Source: Actinomycetes bacterium (GTDB taxonomy: Bacteria > Actinomycetota > Actinomycetes > JAJYSQ01). Taken from it: a stretch of 11,153 bases of DNA. The position numbers and the translations under genes were made by a program. The notes below the pieces were generated by a model. It ran no database searches. It was given only the letters and a program-made list of their open reading frames with translations, and was not told the origin of the DNA. Location: NCBI GenBank assembly GCA_021793495.1, contig JAJYSQ010000011.1:1-11153 (forward strand), written 5' to 3'. Shown in pieces: positions 1 through 5,911 of this stretch. Within the stretch, counting starts at the first letter, position 1. Every line of letters begins with the position of its first letter.

Positions 1-822
1 GAAGTTGTACGGCACCGCCTGCTCGCTGGTGAACAGTCCCAGGGCCACCGGCAGCGTGTAGACGTTCGGGGTCTGGGCGATGATCAGTGGCCAGATGAAG
101 TCGTTCCACCGCCAGCCGATGCTGATGATGGCCAGGACCGCGAGCGCCGGTCGCGCGTTCGGCAGCACGATGCGCCAGAACGTCCGGAACTCACCGGCCC
201 CGTCCACGCGGGCGGCCTCGATCAGCTCGTCGGGGATGGACAGGAAGTACTGCCGCATCAGGAAGACCCCGGTGGGCGTGGCCGCTGGTGGGATGATCAG
301 CCCCAGCAGGGAGTTGACCAGGTGCAGGTCGACGACCACCTGGAAGATGGGGACCAGGATCACCTGGATGGGGATCATGATGGTCGCGAGGATGATCACG
401 AACAGGCCGTCGCGTCCGCGGAAGTTGTACTTGGCCAGGGCGTACCCGGCGGTGGCGCTCAGGGTGAGGGTCAGCAGCGTGGCCACAACGGTGACGATGA
501 GGCTGTTCCGGAAGTACACGACGAAGTCGAACTGCTTGAACCCACCCGCGTAGTTGGCCAGGCTCAAGGAGGTCGGCAGCGACAACGGGTGCCCGAGCAG
601 CTGGGGAAGCGTCTTGAAGGAGCTCACGGCCAGCCAGAGGATCGGCGTCGCGGACAGCAGGGCGGCACCGATCAGCAGCGCGGTCCTCAGCAGCGACGGC
701 CAGGACGGTGCCGCGCGGTGTGTGGTGGACGTCCAGTGCGGTTCGGTCCCCCCCGCGGGCGCGCGCCGTCGCAGGGTGGGGCGCGCGAAGGGCGCCGGGC
801 GGCCCCGGACCTGCTGACTCAT
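1..822 (-). CDS. CUT1 sugar ABC transporter permease, MalG-like (partial, C-terminus off window)
   Basis: Inner-membrane permease subunit of a carbohydrate importer of the CUT1 (MalFGK) type. The frame is open from ATG 822 to base 1, giving 274 codons with no stop; the usual length of about 280-310 residues implies only some 30-40 are missing. After an Arg/Pro-rich cytoplasmic tail (about residues 1-40), hydrophobic segments begin near residue 42. The ATPase-contacting EAA loop is clear: E202-A-A-R-V-D-G-A-G, followed by I-V-L-P. The visible end, Y-T-L-P-V-A-L, is typical of MalG-like proteins just before the last membrane helix. Its ATG shares one base with the stop of the upstream permease (TGATG), so the two are probably translationally coupled and form the heterodimeric channel. 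Substrate is inferred only from neighbours: an oligosaccharide carrying uronic acid. Confidence 0.93.
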   Translation of the reverse strand, partial: MSQQVRGRPAPFARPTLRRRAPAGGTEPHWTSTTHRAAPSWPSLLRTALLIGAALLSATPILWLAVSSFKTLPQLLGHPLSLPTSLSLANYAGGFKQFDFVVYFRNSLIVTVVATLLTLTLSATAGYALAKYNFRGRDGLFVIILATIMIPIQVILVPIFQVVVDLHLVNSLLGLIIPPAATPTGVFLMRQYFLSIPDELIEAARVDGAGEFRTFWRIVLPNARPALAVLAIISIGWRWNDFIWPLIIAQTPNVYTLPVALGLFTSEQAVPYNF

Positions 823-1790
823 CACACCGCCTCCCGTCGTCGCCCGAGCAGGAAGTTGACCATCGTGAGCACGAACATGACGACGAACAGCAGCACGCTG
901 CCGGCCGTCGCCAGCCCGAAGTTGATGGGCGGCACGAACGCGTGCTCGTAGATGTACTGCACGATGAGTGTTGTACCGCCGACCGGCCCGCCCCCGGTCA
1001 ACGTGTAGATGAAATCAAAGGCCTGGAACCCCGTGACGGTGCTCAGGATCAGCACGATGAGCAGCGTCGGTCGTAGGCTGGGCAGGGTGATGAAGCGCAC
1101 CTGCTTCCACTCGCCGGCCCCGTCGACCCTGGCGGCCTCGTACAGGCTCTGGTCGATCGACTGCAGCCCGCCGAGGACGATCAGCGCATAGAACCCGAGC
1201 GTCGCCCAGAGCTCCACGAAGATCGCGGCACCCATGGCCAGGTGCGGTTGGATCAACCATGCGGGCTGTCCCAGGCCCACCGCCCCGAGCAACGCGTCGA
1301 GCACGTTCGAGGTCGGCCCCAGCAGCCAGTTCCACAGGATCCCGACCACCACCGGTGAGATGAGGACGGGGATGTAGACGGCGGCCCGGAACAATCCTCG
1401 TGCGAGACGTTGGGAGTTCAGGAGTATCGCCAGCGCGGTGGCCAGGACCAGGGTCAGCCCGACGAAGCCGATGACGAAGACCGCGGTGTTGCGCACCGCT
1501 GCCCAGAACTGCGAGTCACTCACCAGGGACCCGTAGTTCGACAGGCCGGCGAATCGTTGGGGCTGACCCTGGACGACGTGGAAGAAGCTCTGCCGGAACC
1601 CGTTGATCGCCGGCCACAGGGTGAACAGGGCGACCGCCACCATGTTCGGCAGCACGAAGAGGTACGGAGCCGCGCGACGAGACACTCTCGGTCCCCTCGG
1701 CGCCCCCCGAGGGCGCCCCCCGAGGGGGGACGCCGAGGGGGGACGCCGAGGGAGACCCCGTCGGCCGAGGAGTCTCACTGTTGCCGACAT
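822..1790 (-). CDS. CUT1 sugar ABC transporter permease, MalF-like
   Basis: First permease of the importer, 322 residues from ATG 1790. An in-frame ATG at 1844 would overlap the binding-protein gene by 29 bases. The 1790 start lies 25 bases past that gene's stop and has AGGA about 11 bases upstream, so it is preferred. An Arg/Pro/Gly-rich cytoplasmic tail (about residues 1-45) leads to the first membrane segment (A-P-Y-L-F-V-L-P), then W-P-A-I-N-G-F-R-Q-S-F-F, typical of MalF-like proteins. About six membrane helices are visible. The EAA loop starts at E218 (E-A-A-R-V-D-G-A-G-E-W), followed by I-T-L-P. The C-terminal G-G-P-x-G-G-T-T-L region is also characteristic. The N-terminal tail is encoded by 13-base tandem repeats and a strong hairpin, described separately. 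Family assignment is firm; substrate is inferred. Confidence 0.94.
   Translation of the reverse strand: MSATVRLLGRRGLPRRPPSASPLGGRPRGAPRGPRVSRRAAPYLFVLPNMVAVALFTLWPAINGFRQSFFHVVQGQPQRFAGLSNYGSLVSDSQFWAAVRNTAVFVIGFVGLTLVLATALAILLNSQRLARGLFRAAVYIPVLISPVVVGILWNWLLGPTSNVLDALLGAVGLGQPAWLIQPHLAMGAAIFVELWATLGFYALIVLGGLQSIDQSLYEAARVDGAGEWKQVRFITLPSLRPTLLIVLILSTVTGFQAFDFIYTLTGGGPVGGTTLIVQYIYEHAFVPPINFGLATAGSVLLFVVMFVLTMVNFLLGRRREAV
1693..1752. repeat. Two adjacent pairs of 13-base tandem repeats, also an inverted repeat
   Basis: On the plus strand GGCGCCCCCCGAG occurs twice head to tail (1699-1711, 1712-1724). Sharing the last GAG, GAGGGGGGACGCC then occurs twice (1722-1734, 1735-1747), followed by a decayed partial copy. 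The block is also flanked by a perfect 10-base inverted repeat, CCCCTCGGCG at 1693-1702 and CGCCGAGGGG at 1731-1740, so the mRNA can fold into a very stable stem. It lies inside the codons for the basic tail of the MalF-like permease (about residues 14-33). No U-run follows on the transcript, so it is not an ordinary intrinsic terminator. Confidence 0.85.
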
Positions 1791-1815
1791 CGACAGCTCG
1801 TTCCTGCTCGGTGGC

Positions 1816-3105
1816 CTACGAGTTCGGGTTCGCGGCAGAGGCAACGGTCGCGGCGACGGCCTTCGGCACGGTGGTCTGCCCGGCCACCACGCTCGTGAGC
1901 TGGTTCATCACGGTGGTGGCCGCCTGGCTGAAGCCGGGGTTGGCCTCCGACAGGTTGCAGCCGGCCGGCATCAGGGTGGCTGCCTTGTTGAACGCCTCCA
2001 TAGCCTGCTTGGCTGCACCCGGGTACTGCACGCTGCCCGGCGTGGCGAGGCTGACCGCCGACGGGATCGTGGAGGACACCGTGCTCATGTAGCCCTGGTT
2101 GGCCGGCTCGCTCATGAACTTGATGAACTGCGCGCCGAGCGCGGGGTTCTTGGAGCTCTTGAACGCCACCATGTAGTTGCCGCCGGACATCCCACCGCCC
2201 ACGGTGCCGACCGGGTTGGGGGTGACCGCCCAGGTGAAGGGCACGCTCGTGGCGAACGCCGCCACCTCCCAGCTCCCGGAAAGAAGCACGGGCGCCTGCC
2301 CGGCCAGGAACTGCGTGTCCCCCGCCACGTACTTGGATCCCGCGGCGATCCACGCCGCCTTGGACATCGTGTTGGACTCGAACAAGCCGGACAGCATGGT
2401 CAACGCCTGGGTGGCGGCGGCGGTGTTCATCGTGCCGGTCCCGCTGTCACCGTAGAGGTAGGCACCGTACTGGCACAGGACGTTGGCGACCCGCGCACCG
2501 GAGTGGTCCATCGCCAGGGCGAAGGGCGTGTGGTTGGCGGCCTGGACCTTCTTGGCCGCGGCGACCATCTCCGGCCACGTCCACTGCGCGGTGACCGATG
2601 GGACGGGTACGCCGGCCTTCCGGAACATCGCGACGTTCACGAACGGACCCATGACCGTGAGCTGGTTGGGCAGGCCGACGACCGCCCCCTGGTACAGACC
2701 ACTGCCCAACAGGTTCGGGGAGATGGTCTTCACCCATGCGGCGCCGAGCACCTGTCCCAGGTTGACCAGGTCCGGGCCGAACGCCGCCGGGTTGGAGGTC
2801 TGCACGACCTCAGGGGGGTCGCCGGCGCTGACCCGCGCCTGGAGCACCTGGTTGAGGTTGCTGTACGGGACCACCTGCAGGTTGACCGTGACCCCGGTCT
2901 GCTTCTCGTACGTGGCGATCAGCGTCTTGGTCGCCTGGAGATCGGGACCGTTCGTGAAGTACAGGTAGCTGATGGACTTGCCCGAGGCCGAGCTCGTGGC
3001 GGATGGGGTGCCGCTGCTGCAGGCGGTTGCCAGCAGCGACGCCAGGCTCACGCCCACGGCGGCGAGCAGCCATCCGCGTGCCCTGGTTGACGTGCGTCGT
3101 CTCAT
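1816..3105 (-). CDS. Sugar ABC transporter substrate-binding lipoprotein (family 1)
   Basis: Extracellular solute receptor of the importer, 429 residues, the usual size for CUT1 binding proteins. The N-terminus is a lipoprotein signal: basic residues (R2-R4, R8, R10), a hydrophobic stretch (about 12-26) and L-L-A-T-A-C with the lipidated cysteine at C29, followed by a Ser/Thr/Ala-rich linker. The mature part starts with a beta strand (I-S-Y-L-Y-F-T-N), then T-L-I-A-T-Y-E-K-Q-T-G-V-T-V and G-D-P-P-E-V-V, the standard SBP_bac_1 opening in which the second half describes a domain-1 hinge. The start is fixed by GGAGGAG five bases before ATG 3105. It is the fifth gene of the leftward operon, 115 bases after the aldolase and 25 bases before the permease. 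Binding-site residues cannot be assigned by eye, so the ligand is inferred from the catabolic genes: an unsaturated or uronate-containing oligosaccharide. Confidence 0.94.
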   Translation of the reverse strand: MRRRTSTRARGWLLAAVGVSLASLLATACSSGTPSATSSASGKSISYLYFTNGPDLQATKTLIATYEKQTGVTVNLQVVPYSNLNQVLQARVSAGDPPEVVQTSNPAAFGPDLVNLGQVLGAAWVKTISPNLLGSGLYQGAVVGLPNQLTVMGPFVNVAMFRKAGVPVPSVTAQWTWPEMVAAAKKVQAANHTPFALAMDHSGARVANVLCQYGAYLYGDSGTGTMNTAAATQALTMLSGLFESNTMSKAAWIAAGSKYVAGDTQFLAGQAPVLLSGSWEVAAFATSVPFTWAVTPNPVGTVGGGMSGGNYMVAFKSSKNPALGAQFIKFMSEPANQGYMSTVSSTIPSAVSLATPGSVQYPGAAKQAMEAFNKAATLMPAGCNLSEANPGFSQAATTVMNQLTSVVAGQTTVPKAVAATVASAANPNS

Positions 3106-3220
3106 GTCGTCTCCTCCAGACTGGGTGACTGATTCGAAAGGGTCGGTGGCCGTTGGCCATCAGCGGACGTTCGGGGGCAGTGCCGGGGAGAGCCCGTGGC
3201 AGGTGCGGGCCGGCGGCCGC
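3106..3220 (-). other. 115-base gap between aldolase and binding-protein genes
   Basis: This is the only sizeable gap inside the leftward operon. It contains the binding-protein ribosome site and a small 5-bp stem with a 3-base loop (TGGCC at 3147-3151, GGCCA at 3155-3159). I see no convincing -35/-10 pair and no stem followed by T residues. It could still hold a transport-operon promoter or an RNA-processing site that separates enzyme from transporter expression. Nothing firmer can be said. Confidence 0.4.
3111..3117 (-). promoter_or_regulatory. Strong Shine-Dalgarno of the binding-protein gene
   Basis: GGAGGAG on the minus strand, five bases before ATG 3105. It is the best ribosome site in the leftward operon and fits the usual need for excess binding protein over permeases. 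Confidence 0.8.
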
Positions 3221-3874
3221 TCACGGAACCTCTCCCCGAGCCGTGCGGGACGGTGGGTCGACCAGCAGCGCGCGCAGCGCCCCAGCCGGGTCCGACTGGG
3301 CCAGGAGGTCGCTGCCGACCCCGACCGCGAGGGCGCCGGCCGCCAGCCAGCCGGGCACGTCCCGCAGCGCGATCCCACCGGTGGGGATGATCAGCGCCGA
3401 CGGGGCGATCGCGAGCACCGACCGCAGGAAGGACGGGCCTCCCACGTGCGCCGGGAACAGCTTGGCGATCCCCCGGTCCGCCGCGGCGAGCACCTCGGCC
3501 ACCGTCATCCCGCCCTCGATGAAGGGTCGCCGTCCGCGGGCGACCTCGCGCACCGGGGCGGCCGGGCAGGGGCTCACCAGGAAGTCGGCCCCGAGCCCCA
3601 GCGCGTCCTGGGCGTCCTCGGCTCGCAGGACGGTGCCCACCCCCAGCAGGTGCGACGGGTAACGGTCGCGGGCCTCGCTGAGCACCGTGCGCCACCCCGG
3701 CGTGGTGGTGGTCAGCTCCACCACGTCCAGCCCCGCCGAGATGCACCGGTCGACAGCGGCCAGGGCCAGCGCCTCGCCGGTCGAACGCAGCACCGGGATG
3801 ACCCTGGCGGCGACCAGCCGGGCCAGGAACTCCTCGGAGACCCCGCCGCGGGGCAGGGGGCTACTCGGTGGCAT
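3221..3874 (-). CDS. eda: 2-keto-3-deoxy-6-phosphogluconate (KDPG) aldolase family
   Basis: Cytoplasmic class I aldolase, 217 residues, which splits KDPG into pyruvate and glyceraldehyde-3-phosphate. It is the last step of the pathway in this window. The Schiff-base lysine is K138 in I-A-K-L-F-P-A, matching F-K-F-F-P-A of E. coli Eda. The conserved glutamate is E53 in V-V-E-L-T-T-T-T-P-G. The phosphate-binding segment I-I-P-T-G-G-I and the late G-V-G-S-D-L-L are present. ATG 3874 is chosen because it overlaps the kinase stop by only 14 bases and gives the family length; the ATG at 3934 lies further inside the kinase gene. Where Eda has an arginine (E-V-T-L-R-T), this protein has T57. The related phosphogalactonate aldolase (DgoA) is an alternative, but the KDG kinase upstream favours KDPG. 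Confidence 0.9.
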   Translation of the reverse strand: MPPSSPLPRGGVSEEFLARLVAARVIPVLRSTGEALALAAVDRCISAGLDVVELTTTTPGWRTVLSEARDRYPSHLLGVGTVLRAEDAQDALGLGADFLVSPCPAAPVREVARGRRPFIEGGMTVAEVLAAADRGIAKLFPAHVGGPSFLRSVLAIAPSALIIPTGGIALRDVPGWLAAGALAVGVGSDLLAQSDPAGALRALLVDPPSRTARGEVP

Positions 3875-4808
3875 CGGGCCACCCCGAACCGGCGACGACG
3901 GCCGCCAGGGCCGCGGGATCCATCGGCGCCCCATGGTCGCTGTAGCTGCGGATCACCGTGGCCGCCAGGGTGTGGCCGGTGCGCAGCGCTGGCTCCAGCC
4001 CGTCACCGCGCAGCCGGGTGGCCAGGTACCCGGCGGCAAACGCATCCCCCGCCCCCACCGGTTCCACGACCGTCACCGGCAGCGCGGGCGTGCTGACGCT
4101 CCCGGTGGCGGTCAGCACGGTCGCGTCCCGTGGTCCATCCTTCACCACGACCTCCTCCGGCTCGGGCAGCAGCTCGCGTACCGCCTCCGCATCGGGGCAC
4201 CCCCACAGCCGTCTCGCCTCGTCCAGGCCCACGAACGCCACCGTGGCCATCCGGGCCAGCTCGCGCAGCACCGGCGCGGCGGTCTCGGGGCTCCACAGCG
4301 CGGCGCGGTAGTTGACGTCGAAGGAGGTGCTGCGCCCCCCGGTCTCCTGCAGCTCCCGGCGAACCAGGCCGGAGCACTCCGCGGACAGCGCCGGGGTGAT
4401 CCCCGTCAGGTGGACGTGACCGACCCCGTCGTGCGCCCCCGGGGGCACTCGGTCCAGGGTGCTGGCAGCGGACCGCTCGCGGTAGTAGTGCATCGAGGTC
4501 CCGTAGGTCCCGAACCCCTTCAGGTAGAACCCCGTCGGACGCCCGGGGTGGGTGAGCAGGGCCGAGACGTCGACCCCCTCGTGGACCAGGGTTGCCCGCA
4601 GCCGCCGCCCCCACGGGTCGGCGCCGACCATCCCGGCGAACCGCGCCGGCAGGCCGAGACGAGCAAGGTGCACCGCGACGTTGAGCTCCGCGCCGGCAGC
4701 GGACACCTCCAGGACCCGGGCCTCCTCCAGCGGCCGGCCGTCGGACGGGGCCAGGGCGATGAGCGCCTCGCCGACGCACAGGACGATCCCGGGGCTCAGC
4801 CCGCTCAC
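3861..4808 (-). CDS. kdgK: 2-keto-3-deoxygluconate (KDG) kinase, PfkB family
   Basis: Cytoplasmic sugar kinase, 315 residues, which phosphorylates KDG to KDPG with ATP. PfkB features run in order: an N-terminal strand V-L-C-V-G-E-A; the first signature A-G-A-E-L-N-V-A-V-H-L-A-R-L-G; a KDG-kinase-like substrate region with T-G-F-Y-L-K-G and M-H-Y-Y-R-E-R-S-A-A-S; F-D-V-N-Y-R (D164, N166, R168); and the second signature G-A-G-D-A-F with catalytic base D255. The start is GTG 4808, within GTGTGA, so it overlaps the hydrolase stop by four bases (4805-4808). Upstream extensions are frame shadows of the hydrolase gene. The ribosome site is a G-rich stretch buried in a hairpin (4813-4843). A 14-base overlap with the aldolase follows. 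Other PfkB sugar kinases are possible, but the Y-Y-R/S-A-A-S motif and aldolase neighbour make KDG the best substrate. Confidence 0.93.
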   Translation of the reverse strand: MSGLSPGIVLCVGEALIALAPSDGRPLEEARVLEVSAAGAELNVAVHLARLGLPARFAGMVGADPWGRRLRATLVHEGVDVSALLTHPGRPTGFYLKGFGTYGTSMHYYRERSAASTLDRVPPGAHDGVGHVHLTGITPALSAECSGLVRRELQETGGRSTSFDVNYRAALWSPETAAPVLRELARMATVAFVGLDEARRLWGCPDAEAVRELLPEPEEVVVKDGPRDATVLTATGSVSTPALPVTVVEPVGAGDAFAAGYLATRLRGDGLEPALRTGHTLAATVIRSYSDHGAPMDPAALAAVVAGSGWPDATE

Positions 4809-5911
4809 ACCCCACCACCCCCCACCCCGATCGGGGGGTGGTGCAGCGCGGCGACGATCGCGTGCAGCGCCAGCCCCTGGCCCCACAGCTGCAGCCGGTC
4901 GTCGCGGATCACGCTGTAGCCGAAGGGGACCAGCTGCAGCACGGTGCCGGCGCTGACGCGCGTCAGCGTGCCGTCGGCGTCGACGTACGCCAGGGTGCCG
5001 CGCACCGCCCGCCACCCGGCCTCGACGACGGCCGGCGGCAGCCCGGCAACCACCTCTCCGGCCCGGAGCATCGCCGCGGCGAGCCCGGCGGCCGCGGATG
5101 TCTCGACGATCCCGCGGGTCTCCACCTGCCCGTCGACGAGCACGTCCCACACCCCGTGGCCCGGCTGCAGCCGGGCCAGGGTCGTCAGCTGTCGGGCCAG
5201 GCGCTCGGCGACCTCGGTGCGCAGCCGTCCCTCGACGACCGGCAGGTCGACGCTGGCCTCCAGGAACTCGACCGCGGCCAGCGCAGCCCAGGCGTTCGCC
5301 CGACCCCAGAAGCACCAGATGGTCTCCCCGCGGTACGAGCCGTGGGCGAACAGCCCCGAGCCGTCGTGCTGCAGGAGCTCGGCGTGCCGGAGGAACTGGC
5401 GCCCGGCCTCCTCCACCAGCACGGGGTCCCGGGTCGCCCGGCCGTACTGGGCGAGGAACGCCCCGGCCATGAACATCGTGTCGGCCCACACGCCGCCCGG
5501 CCAGTGCTCCAGCGCTCCGTTGGGGGCGCGCGACGCCGCGGGATCCTCCATGACCCACTGGGCCTGCGGCCGCAGCGCCGCACGGAACCGACCCTCCCGG
5601 TCGACGACAACGGCCGCCGCCCCCGGGGCCAGGTTGTTCACGTGCTCCACCGTGATCCCGGTGGCCAGGTGCTCGCCGACCCACTGCCGCACCCGGGTGT
5701 CGTCGCCGCTCGCGGCAACCTGCCCGAACCGTCCCAGCCCGAGCAGGGCCACCCCCTCTCCCCAGAACCAGCGTCGCACCCCATGGGCCCAGGTCCGCTG
5801 GGCGACCCGACCGCCGAGGTCGAGCAGCCGGGCGACGGTCAGGTCGGCCGGGTCCAGCGGTGCGCGTGGCTCGGGGGCGCACTGGGCCGAGCTCAGGTCC
5901 TCACCCGACAT
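4805..5911 (-). CDS. Unsaturated uronyl hydrolase, glycoside hydrolase family 105-like
   Basis: Removes a 4,5-unsaturated uronic acid from the non-reducing end of an oligosaccharide by hydrating its double bond, releasing 5-keto-4-deoxyuronate for KduI. The product is 368 residues with no signal peptide, close to B. subtilis YteR (373). Motifs fit the (alpha/alpha)6-barrel family: W-F-W-G-E-G-V-A-L-L-G-L near the N-terminus; W-A-D-T-M-F-M with proposed catalytic D144 (YteR D143); H190 in A-H-G-S-Y; and W202-G-R204-A-N-A-W208, equivalent to W-x-R-G-N-G-W. In that last motif both glycines are alanine, which is unusual. ATG 5911 has GGAGGG 11 bases upstream and overlaps the previous stop by 11 bases; an ATG at 6034 would reach 134 bases into the upstream gene. 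GH88, which acts on glycosaminoglycan disaccharides, is the main alternative. The exact substrate is unknown. Confidence 0.88.
   Translation of the reverse strand: MSGEDLSSAQCAPEPRAPLDPADLTVARLLDLGGRVAQRTWAHGVRRWFWGEGVALLGLGRFGQVAASGDDTRVRQWVGEHLATGITVEHVNNLAPGAAAVVVDREGRFRAALRPQAQWVMEDPAASRAPNGALEHWPGGVWADTMFMAGAFLAQYGRATRDPVLVEEAGRQFLRHAELLQHDGSGLFAHGSYRGETIWCFWGRANAWAALAAVEFLEASVDLPVVEGRLRTEVAERLARQLTTLARLQPGHGVWDVLVDGQVETRGIVETSAAAGLAAAMLRAGEVVAGLPPAVVEAGWRAVRGTLAYVDADGTLTRVSAGTVLQLVPFGYSVIRDDRLQLWGQGLALHAIVAALHHPPIGVGGGGV
4813..4843 (-). promoter_or_regulatory. Perfect 11-bp hairpin covering the kdgK ribosome site
   Basis: Plus-strand CACCACCCCCC (4813-4823) is the exact reverse complement of GGGGGGTGGTG (4833-4843), with a nine-base loop. 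In the minus-strand mRNA the 3' arm is the G-rich Shine-Dalgarno region of kdgK, ending four bases before the GTG. The stem lies inside the last codons of the hydrolase (H-P-P-I-G-V-G-G-G-G-V), so ribosomes finishing that gene would open it. This supports translational coupling; the effect is inferred. The same G-runs could also form a G-quadruplex. Confidence 0.65.

Noticed and set aside
1699..1747. CRISPR-like repeat array
   Set aside because: The units are 13 bases, contiguous and without spacers.
1684..1752. Intrinsic terminator between binding protein and permease
   Set aside because: The stem is strong but no T-run follows in the transcript direction, and it lies inside the permease coding sequence.
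1603..3090. 495-codon open frame on the plus strand opposite the binding-protein gene
   Set aside because: Low-complexity Arg/Gly/His composition, no ribosome site and no domain; the minus-strand gene has a lipobox and a clear family.
4809..5882. Long open frame upstream of kdgK on the minus strand (to 673 residues)
   Set aside because: It is an Arg/Ala/Gly/Pro-rich shadow of the GH105 gene in another frame; PfkB homology begins at GTG 4808.
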